A stretch of 64,000 nt of DNA from Pectobacterium aroidearum (GTDB lineage Bacteria; Pseudomonadota; Gammaproteobacteria; Enterobacterales; Enterobacteriaceae): positions 3,286,001-3,350,000 of the forward strand of contig NZ_CP166097.1 in the NCBI RefSeq assembly GCF_041228105.1, written 5' to 3'. The position numbers and the translations under genes are program-made. The notes below the pieces were generated by a model. The model saw nothing but the letters and a program-made list of their open reading frames with translations, was not told the DNA's origin and made no database searches. How positions within the stretch are numbered: position 1 is the stretch's first letter; every line of letters begins with the position of its first letter. Positions 30,388-39,543 of this stretch are shown here, piece after piece.

Positions 30388-32289
30388 TCAATAAGCACCG
30401 GCTATCGGATGGCGCGCAACAAAGTGTCGCTCACCCACCTGCACCAGAGGTGCCGTGCTTGGTTCGTCGCCAAGCGCCCGAATCGGGCTGGGTATTTCAT
30501 CAACCAGCAGCACTTGCTCGCGCTGTCGGCATGAGGGATCGGCAATCGGTACTGCCGACATCAACTTGCGGGTATAAGGATGCCGCGGTCGCTCGAATAC
30601 GTCTTGCCGTGAGCCAATCTCGACAATCTGCCCCATGTACATCACCGCCACACGATGGCTGATGCGCTCGACCACCGCCATATCATGTGAAATAAACAAA
30701 AACGCGATGCCGAACTCACGTTGCAGTTCCAGCATCAGATTGATGATTTGTGCCTGAATCGACACGTCCAGCGCGGATACCGCTTCATCCGCAATCACCA
30801 CTTTCGGGTTCAGCGCCAGCGCTCTGGCGATACAAATGCGCTGGCGCTGGCCGCCAGAAAACTCATGCGGGTAACGCCGGGCGTGTTCCGGCTCCAATCC
30901 CACGCGTGACAGCAGCCACTCCACGCGCTTCTCCGCCTCCTGCCGACGGCAGATGTTGTGTACCAGTAGCGGTTCCATAATCGAGAACCCGACCGTCAGG
31001 CGGGGATCCAGTGACGCATACGGATCCTGAAAAATCAGCTGAATATCACGCCGCAGATGCTGTAACGCCGCTCCTTTTAACTGATGGATGCGCTGACCAT
31101 TAAAGATAATGTCGCCCTTCTGGCTTTCAACCAGTTGGAGCAACGCGCGACCGGTCGTGGATTTGCCGCATCCTGATTCGCCAACCAGCGAAAGCGTTTC
31201 GCCCGGCCAGAGATCGAAGCTGACGTTTTCCACCGCGTGCACCTGCCGGGTTACGCGGTTCAATAAACCGCTGCGAATAGGAAAACGTGTCACTAGATTG
31301 CGAACCTGTAAGATCGGCTCCGTCTGTACGGGAACGGTGTCCTGCGGAACGTTGTCCGCGATGCGTACAGCGTTGTGATCCAGCAGCGGAAATTTTTCCG
31401 GGAACGGTTGGCCGCGCATTGACCCCAACGCGGGTACTGCGGCCAACAGCCCCTGCGTATACGGATGCTGCGGCGCAGTGAAGATCTGCCCAACGCTCCC
31501 CGCTTCAACGCTTTCTCCACGGTGCATAACCAATACGCGTTCAGCCACTTCCGCCACCACGCCCATGTCATGGGTGATGAAAATCACGGCCATTGCCATT
31601 TCACGCTGTAGCACACGAATCAATTGCAGAATTTGCGCCTGAATAGTGACATCCAGCGCAGTTGTCGGCTCATCGGCAATCAGCAGCGACGGCTTGCAGG
31701 AGAGCGCCATCGCAATCATCACCCGCTGGCGCATGCCGCCGGACAGTTGGTGCGGATAGCGATCCAACACGTTGCGCGCTTCCGGTATTCTTACCAGATC
31801 CAGCATGCGTAACGTTTCTGCTCGCGCGGCGCGTCTGTCCATTCCCTGATGCAAACGAATCGACTCCGCTATTTGTTCGCCGACGGGAAAAACGGGATTC
31901 AGCGACGTCATTGGCTCCTGAAAAATCATCGCCAAATCAGCACCACGCAATGTGCGCATCATCCGCTGACGCGCTCCGCGCAGATCCAGCACTTGCCCAT
32001 CGCGACGACGGAATAGCATATCGCCCTGATGAATCACGCCGCCCGCATGTTCAACCAATCGCATCAGAGCCAGCGACGTCACTGACTTACCCGACCCCGA
32101 TTCCCCGACGATGGCCAGCGTTTCACCCCGATCGACAGAGAACGTTAAATTACGCACCGCGTCCGTCCGCTGCCCCTGCTGTTCGAAGTACACACTCAGG
32201 TTGCGGACTTCCACCACCCGAGTTTCAGGCAAAACAAGCCCCGGAATAGGGGAAGACAGCGAGGCATAATGATCCTGTGTGGGCGACAT
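30388..32289 (-). CDS. gsiA: Glutathione/peptide ABC importer ATP-binding protein GsiA
   Basis: Fused double ATPase, 633 residues. First cassette: Walker A GESGSGKS (about 58-65), signature LSGGMRQR, Walker [13 protein letters not shown]. Second cassette: GESGCGKST (about 365-373), [20 protein letters not shown]. First gene of gsiABCD. E. coli has iaaA upstream of gsiA; here it is missing and a repeat element and moeA follow instead. Confidence 0.95.
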   Translation of the reverse strand: MSPTQDHYASLSSPIPGLVLPETRVVEVRNLSVYFEQQGQRTDAVRNLTFSVDRGETLAIVGESGSGKSVTSLALMRLVEHAGGVIHQGDMLFRRRDGQVLDLRGARQRMMRTLRGADLAMIFQEPMTSLNPVFPVGEQIAESIRLHQGMDRRAARAETLRMLDLVRIPEARNVLDRYPHQLSGGMRQRVMIAMALSCKPSLLIADEPTTALDVTIQAQILQLIRVLQREMAMAVIFITHDMGVVAEVAERVLVMHRGESVEAGSVGQIFTAPQHPYTQGLLAAVPALGSMRGQPFPEKFPLLDHNAVRIADNVPQDTVPVQTEPILQVRNLVTRFPIRSGLLNRVTRQVHAVENVSFDLWPGETLSLVGESGCGKSTTGRALLQLVESQKGDIIFNGQRIHQLKGAALQHLRRDIQLIFQDPYASLDPRLTVGFSIMEPLLVHNICRRQEAEKRVEWLLSRVGLEPEHARRYPHEFSGGQRQRICIARALALNPKVVIADEAVSALDVSIQAQIINLMLELQREFGIAFLFISHDMAVVERISHRVAVMYMGQIVEIGSRQDVFERPRHPYTRKLMSAVPIADPSCRQREQVLLVDEIPSPIRALGDEPSTAPLVQVGERHFVARHPIAGAY

Positions 32290-32581
32290 GAACGGCGAAT
32301 CTCCATATAAGTGCGGCTGGAATCAGCGCAACGCGGTCAGGGACAAATTATCAACGATTTTCGACTATATTTAGCGCAAGGAATGATGTAAAGCGGAAAC
32401 TGAAATCAGCACGGTGAAAAATTTCTTTTATAACATTAGGTTAATTGCAATAAAGACGCATCATCAGATGCAATATTTCATGCAAATCCACTCACTTTTA
32501 CCCGAAGTAGTTCGAGTTGTAGGAAAAAAGTGACGCTTTCGCACCCCACGCTTGTCGTTTGATGCCTGACGAGTCATGCGC
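32290..32581. other. Upstream region of gsiA, part of the gsiA-moeA gap
   Basis: 292 bp, AT-rich near 32360-32480, presumably holding the gsiA promoter. At 32500 a short copy of the CCGAAGTAGTTCGAGTT element resembles the end of the neighbouring repeat. No gene is seen. Confidence 0.5.
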
Positions 32582-32848
32582 TATACCCTAAATAATTCGA
32601 GTTTCAGGACAAAACGTTAGCGTTTTGAACAGCGCTTGCGCTGGCCCCGAAGGGGTGCAGCCATAAGGCTGAATAACGCGGCAAGAGAAGGCATCCCAAT
32701 GAGCTTACTCCGGTAAGTGATTCGGGTGACAAATCTGCCGGGAGCAGATTTGAACGCTGCTTGCAGCGGCCCTTCAGGGCGAGGCCCACGACGGGCCGAG
32801 TATTTGAACGCAGCCAACGCACATGCAACTTGAAGTATGACGGGTATA
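32582..32848. repeat. 267-bp palindrome-ended intergenic repeat
   Basis: Bounded by TATACCCTAAATAATTCGAG on the left and AACTTGAAGTATGACGGGTATA-type sequence on the right, which are imperfect inverted repeats. The interior shows GC-rich small hairpins (GCGCTTGCGC, GCTGCTTGCAGC). I recognise the type as an abundant MITE-like intergenic repeat of Pectobacterium and related genera. No coding frame is supported. Confidence 0.72.
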
Positions 32849-33043
32849 AAGGCCCTATTCCTTGACCTGCATACATTCACCCACGTTACGAACTCTGACA
32901 TAATTAATACTGGCATAGGAAACACGTTTTCGCCCATGAACAACGCATTGGCGGAACACTTTTCATTAATGAAACTCGTCTCGTTAATGAAACCAGCCTT
33001 ATTGATAAAACAAGCGGTATTGATGAAAAACGGTGGAGTAAAG
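32849..33043 (+). promoter_or_regulatory. moeA upstream region with degenerate 18-bp repeats
   Basis: Between 32966 and 33037 four diverged units, roughly CATTAATGAAACTCGTCT repeating at 18-bp steps, precede the moeA ribosome site GGTGGAG. The block is in frame with moeA but far from its family start. Confidence 0.5.
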
Positions 33044-34279
33044 ATGGAAAGCGTTACCTCAGGTTTACTGACTCTTGAACAAGCTCTGGAAAACATGTTT
33101 TCTCAGGTTCCTTCCCTCACCGAGACAGAGTGCGTATCCCTGTTCGACGCCGCAGGACGGATCACCGCCCATGCCATCGCCTCCCCGATTAATGTCCCGC
33201 CATTCGCCAATTCCGCGATGGATGGCTATGCCGTACGCTGCGCCGATGTGTCCGGTTCCGCAACGCTGCCGCTGGCTGGCAAAGCCTTCGCTGGCGCCCC
33301 TTTCACCGGCGAATGGCCTGCCGGCACCTGCATCCGCATCATGACCGGTGCGCCGATTCCTGAAGGGGCTGACGCCGTGATCATGCAGGAACAGGCCGAC
33401 GCCAGCGAGGACGGCATCCGTTTCCCCCATGAGGTAAAACCCGGTCAGAATATTCGTCTGGCGGGCGAAGATATTCAGGCCGGCGCCAGCGTGCTGCCTG
33501 CGGGTTGCAAACTGGGTGTGGCAGAGCTGCCGCTGCTGGCTTCGCTGGGGATTGCACAGATTGACGTGGTACGTCGTCTGAAAGTCGCTGTGTTTTCAAC
33601 CGGTGATGAACTGCAACCCGTTGGCAAGCCGCTGGAAGACGGCCAGATTTATGACACCAACCGTTTCGCTGTCCGTTTGATGCTGGAACAGTTGGGCTGC
33701 GAAGTGCACGATCTGGGGATTATCCGTGACGATCCGTCAGCCCTGCGCGCCGCGTTCCATGAAGCTGACCAGCTTGCCGATCTGGTGATTAGTAGCGGCG
33801 GCGTTTCCGTTGGCGAAGCCGATTACACGAAGCAAATGCTGGATGAGCTGGGCGATATCCATTTCTGGAAGCTAGCGATCAAACCCGGCAAACCCTTCGC
33901 CTTCGGCAAATTACAACACGCCTGGTTCTGCGGTCTGCCGGGGAACCCCGTTTCCGCGGCGCTGACGTTCTATCAACTGGTGCAGCCGCTGCTGACTCGC
34001 CTGTCCGGCTATACGCAATGGCACCAGCCGCCGCGTGTACGTGTCAAAACCACAAGCGCACTGAAAAAGACGCCGGGGCGCACCGATTTCCAGCGCGGCA
34101 TTTTCAGCCGTAATGCACAAGGTGAGCTGGAAGTGAGAACCACCGGGCATCAAGGTTCGCACGTTTTCAGCTCATTCAGCCTCGGTAACTGCTTCATCGT
34201 GCTTGAGCAGGATCGTGGCCACGTCGCTGCTGGCGAATGGGTCGAGATCGAGCCTTTCAACGCCCTGCTGGGACACTGA
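33044..34279 (+). CDS. moeA: Molybdopterin molybdotransferase MoeA
   Basis: Inserts molybdate into adenylated molybdopterin, the last Moco step. I chose ATG 33044 ([14 protein letters not shown]), giving 411 residues, exactly the E. coli length, with GGTGGAG upstream; the longer frame starting at 32837 is unlikely. Motifs: SAMDGYAV (about 60-67), GDELQPVG, the molybdate-binding region [14 protein letters not shown] and GLPGNPVSA. Forms an operon with moeB. Confidence 0.96.
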   Translation: MESVTSGLLTLEQALENMFSQVPSLTETECVSLFDAAGRITAHAIASPINVPPFANSAMDGYAVRCADVSGSATLPLAGKAFAGAPFTGEWPAGTCIRIMTGAPIPEGADAVIMQEQADASEDGIRFPHEVKPGQNIRLAGEDIQAGASVLPAGCKLGVAELPLLASLGIAQIDVVRRLKVAVFSTGDELQPVGKPLEDGQIYDTNRFAVRLMLEQLGCEVHDLGIIRDDPSALRAAFHEADQLADLVISSGGVSVGEADYTKQMLDELGDIHFWKLAIKPGKPFAFGKLQHAWFCGLPGNPVSAALTFYQLVQPLLTRLSGYTQWHQPPRVRVKTTSALKKTPGRTDFQRGIFSRNAQGELEVRTTGHQGSHVFSSFSLGNCFIVLEQDRGHVAAGEWVEIEPFNALLGH

Positions 34280-34281
34280 GT

Positions 34282-35034
34282 ATGCTGCCGGAACTGAGCG
34301 ATGAAGAAATGCTGCGCTACAATCGACAGATTGTGCTGCGCGGCTTTGATTTCGACGGACAGGAAAAGCTCAAGGCTTCACGCCTGTTGATTGTCGGACT
34401 GGGCGGATTGGGCTGTGCCGCCGCGCAGTATCTGGCTGCGGCGGGCATCGGCCATTTGACGCTGCTGGATTTTGATACCGTCTCGCTGTCTAACCTGCAA
34501 CGTCAGGTTTTGCACCGCGACGACCGCATCGGCATGGCGAAGGTCGAATCCGCACGTCTGACATTATCCGATATGAACCCCCATCTTTCGCTCGATACGG
34601 TTGATGGCAATCTTGATGATGAGACATTGAGCCAACTCGTCAGCAAACACGATGCGGTGTTGGACTGCACCGACAATGTCGCCATTCGCAATCGCCTAAA
34701 CCGTATTGGTTTTCAGCTCAGGAAACCGCTGATTTCCGGCGCGGCGATTCGAATGGAAGGCCAAATCAGCGTCTTTACCTACCAGCCCGATGAACCTTGC
34801 TACCAGTGTCTCAGCCGTCTGTTCGGCGCCAATGCGCTGACCTGCGTCGAAGCGGGCGTGATGTCGCCGCTGGTGGGCACCATCGGCAGTTTGCAGGCGA
34901 TGGAAGCCATTAAGCTGCTGACGGGCTACGGTAAACTGGTCACGGGGCGGTTGCTAATGTTCGATGCGATGACGCTGCAATTTCGCGAAATGATGCTGCC
35001 GAAAAACCCGCACTGCGACGTCTGTGGCGAATAA
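34282..35034 (+). CDS. moeB: Molybdopterin-synthase adenylyltransferase MoeB
   Basis: E1-like enzyme that adenylates the C-terminus of MoaD for sulfur transfer. 250 residues from ATG 34282, 2 bp after the moeA stop. Nucleotide motif GLGGLGCAAAQYLAAAG (about 38-54), zinc Cys pairs CYQC (about residue 173) and CDVC at the end, and DCTDNVAIRNRLN, the acidic loop for adenylation. Completes the Moco pathway encoded in this window. Confidence 0.96.
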   Translation: MLPELSDEEMLRYNRQIVLRGFDFDGQEKLKASRLLIVGLGGLGCAAAQYLAAAGIGHLTLLDFDTVSLSNLQRQVLHRDDRIGMAKVESARLTLSDMNPHLSLDTVDGNLDDETLSQLVSKHDAVLDCTDNVAIRNRLNRIGFQLRKPLISGAAIRMEGQISVFTYQPDEPCYQCLSRLFGANALTCVEAGVMSPLVGTIGSLQAMEAIKLLTGYGKLVTGRLLMFDAMTLQFREMMLPKNPHCDVCGE

Positions 35035-35139
35035 AGGAGCCGAGGAAAGATTGGCATCCGGCACGATAAGCCATTGAATACGGCGAAAATCAGTGACACA
35101 GTATTAAGGTAAGTCATCACGTAAACTGAGGAACACACC

Positions 35140-35739
35140 ATGAGTAATGCTTTTTTGCAGTCAATCAAGGCCCGTCGTTCAATCTATGCCATCGGCAATA
35201 AATTACCGATATCAGAAGATCAGGTTACCGCCCTCATTACCGAAGCCGTTAATGAAAGCCCCTCCTCTTTTAATTCACAAAGCTCACGCGTTGTGATTCT
35301 GTTCGGCGAGCAGCATCACAAACTGTGGGATATTGTTAAGCAGCAGTTGAAGAAAATTGTGCCTGCGGACGCCTTTGCTCCGACAGAAAATAAACTGGCC
35401 TCCTTTGCCGCTGGTGCGGGTACCGTTCTGTTCTTTGAAGATACTGCGGTGATTGAAGCGCTACAGGAAAAATTCGCGCTTTATGCCGATAACTTCCCGG
35501 TCTGGTCTGAACATTCAACCGGTATCGCCCAGTTTGCCGTGTGGTCTACGCTAGCGCAGGAAAAAATTGGCGCTTCGCTCCAGCACTACAATCCGCTGAT
35601 TGATGATGATGTTAAAGCACAGTGGAACCTGCCAGCCAGTTGGAAACTGCGTGCTCAAATGCCATTTGGTTCCATCGAGCAACCCGCCGGTGAGAAAACC
35701 TATATTTCCTTTGAAGAACGTTTCCGCGTATTTAAGTAA
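35140..35739 (+). CDS. Nitroreductase family protein (Frm2/HBN1-like)
   Basis: 199-residue flavin-fold protein of the nitroreductase superfamily. The N-terminal ARRSIYAIG matches the FMN-binding RRS motif (about residues 11-19), SPSSFNSQSSRVVIL is the second FMN-contact region, and SEHSTGIAQFAVW is the later conserved helix. The small size and the missing C-terminal extension resemble the Frm2/HBN1 group. Substrate unknown. Single gene with its own terminator. Confidence 0.82.
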   Translation: MSNAFLQSIKARRSIYAIGNKLPISEDQVTALITEAVNESPSSFNSQSSRVVILFGEQHHKLWDIVKQQLKKIVPADAFAPTENKLASFAAGAGTVLFFEDTAVIEALQEKFALYADNFPVWSEHSTGIAQFAVWSTLAQEKIGASLQHYNPLIDDDVKAQWNLPASWKLRAQMPFGSIEQPAGEKTYISFEERFRVFK

Positions 35740-35763
35740 TCCGCTGAATCATGCTTTATCAGC

Positions 35764-35796
35764 AAACGGGGCGCCATCAGGTGCCCCGTTTGTTTT
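35764..35796 (+). terminator. Terminator of the nitroreductase-like gene
   Basis: AAACGGGGC / GCCCCGTTT stem, 9-nt loop, ending in TGTTTT. The stop of the convergent lipid kinase gene is 6 bp further on, so it may serve both. Confidence 0.85.
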
Positions 35797-35801
35797 AGAT
35801 G

Positions 35802-36716
35802 CTATTCAGGCACCGGTGGTGCGAAAACCTGAATCGCCTTCTCTCTGATCCCAAACACCGCGGGTGTTTTACCAATCAGTTCACCATCCGCATTAATATC
35901 GTGCGGCTTCGGAGTATTCAACGTCAGCTGTCTGGCGGAAAAAGCGCGAACCTTGCGCCAGCGACCGTGCGTTCCTCTGCGGATAAAGGGAATCAGTGCC
36001 ACCATTTCCCACCAGTGGGACACTTCCAGACTGTACACATCCAGCCGCCCATCATCGGGCGCTGCGCTGTCTGCTACCGCCATGCCGCCGCCATAGAAAC
36101 GTCCGTTTCCCACCGACACCTGCACGGTTCTCACCCGCTCTTTCATGCCGTCATGATCGATCTCAACGCGGAAAGGACGACTTTGCTTCAAGAGCTTAAA
36201 AGCCGCCAGCGCATAGCCTAATGTTCCCCACCGTTTCTTGGATTTCGCCGACAGCCCGCGCGCCAATGCCGCAGAAAACCCAATACTGGAAACGTTAAAA
36301 AACAGATGCCCATTGACCTCGCCCAAATCAACGGCACGCCGCTGCCCATCGACGATAACCTGAACCGCCTGCCGGATCTCTCTGGGAATGCCCACCGTAC
36401 GGGCAAAGTCATTCGCCGTCCCTAAAGGCAACACGCCCAGCGGTAATCCGGTATCCACCAGGCCAGGCGCGGCAGAATTTAGCGTGCCATCGCCACCGCC
36501 GATAATGACAAAATCCACCCGATCCGCGTACGCGCGGATGATATCGCTGCATGAGCCCGACGCGTTTTCATCCGGTTCGACGATGTGAATCCGGCTTTCC
36601 AGCAATAGCTGCTTCACATAGCGCGCAGAGGAATCGCCATTCCGCGCATGCTTATTAATAAATAAAAGCGCTGTTGGGCCTGATTCCTTCACTGCTGAAT
36701 AATGGCTCATGGTCAT
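35802..36716 (-). CDS. YegS/Rv2252/BmrU-type lipid kinase
   Basis: 304-residue diacylglycerol-kinase-fold protein. VIIGGGDGTLNSAA (about residue 75) is the catalytic nucleotide motif, followed by LGVLPLGTANDFARTVGIP, the second family block. The protein probably phosphorylates a lipid; YegS acts on phosphatidylglycerol in E. coli. Similarity to E. coli YegS itself appears moderate, so I give no gene symbol. ATG 36716 or 36710 may start. Confidence 0.82.
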   Translation of the reverse strand: MTMSHYSAVKESGPTALLFINKHARNGDSSARYVKQLLLESRIHIVEPDENASGSCSDIIRAYADRVDFVIIGGGDGTLNSAAPGLVDTGLPLGVLPLGTANDFARTVGIPREIRQAVQVIVDGQRRAVDLGEVNGHLFFNVSSIGFSAALARGLSAKSKKRWGTLGYALAAFKLLKQSRPFRVEIDHDGMKERVRTVQVSVGNGRFYGGGMAVADSAAPDDGRLDVYSLEVSHWWEMVALIPFIRRGTHGRWRKVRAFSARQLTLNTPKPHDINADGELIGKTPAVFGIREKAIQVFAPPVPE

Positions 36717-37006
36717 CCACCCAACGTTATTTTTTTGATGAAATTTGTTTGATGAAATCTAACCATAGGGGTAATCAAACCGACAAGGGAGCTTTAACAA
36801 GCCCACAATAAAATACAAAACATTACGTTCCGGCACTCAGCCGCTAATACTTCCACACTGAAACCACTATAATGAACCCTACAAGTCAGCGATCCCTTTA
36901 CCCACGTTGCTACACCGTTATTCCTGTGACACATGGCACCACCATTTTTAGGTGAAAACAGCAGCTTATTCACCTATCCCATTAATGCTTCTCTGGGGAG
37001 ATTATT
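36717..37006. promoter_or_regulatory. Divergent promoter region, lipid kinase / GGDEF gene
   Basis: 290 bp between divergent genes. AT-rich near 36790-36830; TATAAT-like TATAATG at about 36868 suggests a -10 for the rightward gene. No operator recognised. Confidence 0.45.
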
Positions 37007-38479
37007 TTGCAGACCGGATTCATCAATAACTCACGCTGGCTGGATAAAACACGCGCAATCGTCATACTCGGCTCCATGCTGCTCGCCGCATTTCTGGTGA
37101 TCAGTTGGACCAGTTATGAAGTGGCTAAGGAATCACTGGAAGAAGAAATCGAAGAAAATACCCTGCCGCTGACCAGTGACAACGTCTATTCTGAAATCCA
37201 GCAGGATTTGTTAAAACCTATCTTTATTTCATCGCTGATGGCGCACGATACGTTTTTACGCGACTGGGTGCTAAAAAATGAAAGCGATCCGCAGGCTCTA
37301 TTCCGCTATCTGAAAGAGATCGATCGCCGCTTCAACACCGTATTCTCTTTTTTCATTTCAGATAAAACCAAGCTCTACTACGATCAGCAGCGCATCTTGA
37401 AAACCGTCTCGGAATCCTCCCCCGACGATCAATGGTATTTCCAGCACAGAACGCTATCGGATGACATGCCTTATGTCGTCGATCTCCGCGTCGATCCTGA
37501 AAACCGCACGCGACTGGACATTTTCATCAGCCATAAAGTCATGGATTATGAGGACAATTTTATTGGTATTACCGGCGTGGGTATTCCGGTTGAGCGCGTT
37601 AAGCATCTCATTGAAAAATACGAACAGCGTTATAACCGCACAATCTATTTCATTGATAAAGAAGGCAACATTACGCTACATGGGGAAAGCTACACCCGCC
37701 CCCTGCAAATTCAGCAACAGCAGGGGCTGAACCGGATCGCGACCACGGTTTTAACCTCCCCCGGTGGAGCCTATGAATATCAGTCAAACGGGGAACATAT
37801 TTTCCTCAACACCCGGCTAATCCCTGAATTCGGCTGGTATTTGATGGTGGAGCAAACCAGCCATCCCAGCGAAAAACGGCTATTCGCCACGCTGCTAAAA
37901 AATCTGGGTATCAGCACGTTCGTCAGCGTTCTCTTCCTGTTCCTGCTGTGGTTGACCATTGGCGGCTACCAGCGTCGTCTGGAACAGATGGCGACGACCG
38001 ATAAACTAACGGGCCTCATGAACCGTCAGGCATTTGATTATCTATTCCGCCGTCTCGGTACGAAAAATGCCCTACAGCACAAATCGCTCTCTATTATTCT
38101 TATCGATATCGACCACTTTAAAAAAATCAATGACAAGTACGGCCACAATGTGGGAGATATGGTTTTAAAAGAAGTTTCCGCCATCTTATCGGCGAATACG
38201 CGCTCCAGCGATCAGTCCTGCCGTTGGGGAGGAGAAGAGTTCGTCATTTTGCTCGACGATTGCGACATCAACGCCGCGCAGCAACGTGCCGAAGCCCTGC
38301 GACACAATATTGAGATAACGCCTCTTCCCTACCGTGAAGGGATCATTCAGGTGACAGCCAGCTGCGGCGTTGCTGAATATCGGGCAGGTGAGACGCTCAG
38401 TATGCTGATCAACCGTGCCGATATCGCACTTTATCAGGCAAAACAGCAAGGACGTAATCAAGTGGTCAGCGCCATATAG
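37007..38479 (+). CDS. Membrane-bound diguanylate cyclase with periplasmic Cache-like sensor
   Basis: 490 residues. TM1 at about 15-35, a periplasmic domain to about 295 with Cache-like features (DDQWYFQHRTL, DFIGITGVGIPVERV-type strand order), TM2 at about 302-322 and a C-terminal GGDEF domain. The active-site loop is GGEEF (about 408-412), consistent with an active cyclase making c-di-GMP; RSSD five residues upstream is a proper inhibitory I-site. The start is probably TTG at 37007, 6 bp after GGGGAG; no closer ATG keeps TM1. A hairpin terminator follows. Confidence 0.9.
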   Translation: MQTGFINNSRWLDKTRAIVILGSMLLAAFLVISWTSYEVAKESLEEEIEENTLPLTSDNVYSEIQQDLLKPIFISSLMAHDTFLRDWVLKNESDPQALFRYLKEIDRRFNTVFSFFISDKTKLYYDQQRILKTVSESSPDDQWYFQHRTLSDDMPYVVDLRVDPENRTRLDIFISHKVMDYEDNFIGITGVGIPVERVKHLIEKYEQRYNRTIYFIDKEGNITLHGESYTRPLQIQQQQGLNRIATTVLTSPGGAYEYQSNGEHIFLNTRLIPEFGWYLMVEQTSHPSEKRLFATLLKNLGISTFVSVLFLFLLWLTIGGYQRRLEQMATTDKLTGLMNRQAFDYLFRRLGTKNALQHKSLSIILIDIDHFKKINDKYGHNVGDMVLKEVSAILSANTRSSDQSCRWGGEEFVILLDDCDINAAQQRAEALRHNIEITPLPYREGIIQVTASCGVAEYRAGETLSMLINRADIALYQAKQQGRNQVVSAI

Positions 38480-38518
38480 CAACGGCGTATGTGAACAGGG
38501 ATTGTGGCTAAATAGATA

Positions 38519-38550
38519 ATGTGCCTGTATTTATTACACAGGCACATTTC
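38519..38550 (+). terminator. Terminator between cyclase and convergent GntR gene
   Basis: 10-bp stem ATGTGCCTGT / ACAGGCACAT, 9-nt loop, followed by TTT. Confidence 0.7.
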
Positions 38551-38594
38551 AACAGGAAGCCGCCGTCATCAATAAGGCATCAACCGGATTATGT

Positions 38595-39329
38595 TCAGTT
38601 TCCCGTTTGGCGTTTCAGCGTAATCGAACAGGTATATCGGTCCGCCGGATGAATCGATACCGTGGTTTCAAAGACGTTTCCTGAGCGGTCCAGATAATGG
38701 CGAACAATCTTTAATGCCGGATAGCCTGCGTCAACGCCCAGTGTTTTCGCTATTTTAGCCGGTATGCTAACGGCAGAAATCGTCTGGCGCACCTCTTCCC
38801 CCTGTACGCCATAATGCTTTTCAATCAAATCGCTAATCAACGCAAACGGATCGCTGCGTACCAGACTTTTGACCTTGGCATAATCCGGGCTAACGTAGCT
38901 ATCGGTCCAGCATATCGGGGCGTCTTTTTTCTCGCTGTCTTCACGAATGCTGGCGATATGCAGCCAGCGATCGCCCGGTTTGCCGCCGATAATCTTCGCC
39001 AGTTCAACATCCGCAACGACTTCATCAATCTTCTTCACTACGCGCAGGTTGTTTTTTGCCAGCACGAACAGATCTTCAAGGCTGGCCAGAGGGTGATTGC
39101 GTTCGCGCTTTTCATCGTTATCGACAACGACGGAACCCACGCCCTTGCGACGGGAGACCAAACCCGCTTCTGTCAGATCGCGCAGTGCCTCCCTTACGGT
39201 ATGACGACTCACCTGATATTGCTCACAGAGCTCCAGCTCGGAGGGGAGCAACGAACCCGCTGGATAGCGGCCTAGCGTAATATTTTGGCTGAGTTCACGG
39301 GCAATGCGCTTATACAAGGGTTCTTTCAT
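38595..39329 (-). CDS. GntR family (HutC-type) transcriptional regulator
   Basis: 244 residues. N-terminal winged HTH (about 5-70): YPAGSLLPSELELCEQYQVSRHTVREALR is the GntR signature, then GVGSVVV. The C-terminal UTRA domain (about 95-240) binds a small effector, as in HutC/PhnF-type members. Divergent from a lyase and an anion transporter gene, with a perfect inverted repeat between; it most likely controls them. Effector unknown. Confidence 0.88.
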   Translation of the reverse strand: MKEPLYKRIARELSQNITLGRYPAGSLLPSELELCEQYQVSRHTVREALRDLTEAGLVSRRKGVGSVVVDNDEKRERNHPLASLEDLFVLAKNNLRVVKKIDEVVADVELAKIIGGKPGDRWLHIASIREDSEKKDAPICWTDSYVSPDYAKVKSLVRSDPFALISDLIEKHYGVQGEEVRQTISAVSIPAKIAKTLGVDAGYPALKIVRHYLDRSGNVFETTVSIHPADRYTCSITLKRQTGN

Positions 39330-39396
39330 CGGCTCACGCTCTTAATCAATATTGATGCCCTGCATCACAAAATGACGTTCAACCACTTCCCTAACT

Positions 39397-39435
39397 TGTC
39401 CGTACATGTTGTTATTAGCTCAACATGTACGGACA
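39397..39435. promoter_or_regulatory. Operator-like perfect inverted repeat
   Basis: TGTCCGTACATGTTG and CAACATGTACGGACA, identical 15-bp arms 9 nt apart, in the gap between the GntR gene and the lyase gene. A further related half (ACATGTCTGAACAT) lies at about 39441-39454. GTAC-containing palindromes are typical GntR targets, so this is the probable autoregulatory site. Confidence 0.8.
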
Positions 39436-39543
39436 TTTAAACATGTCTGAACATTTGGTTTTTCAGGCCATGTCGCTACCAGGGAATCCTATCGCGGATA
39501 CGGCCTGCATCTTATCACTAATACATTCGCTTCAGGAGGCATT

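Noticed and set aside
32604..33096. Minus-strand frames across the gsiA-moeA gap
   Set aside because: They lie in the intergenic repeat and the moeA leader, and no known family is seen.
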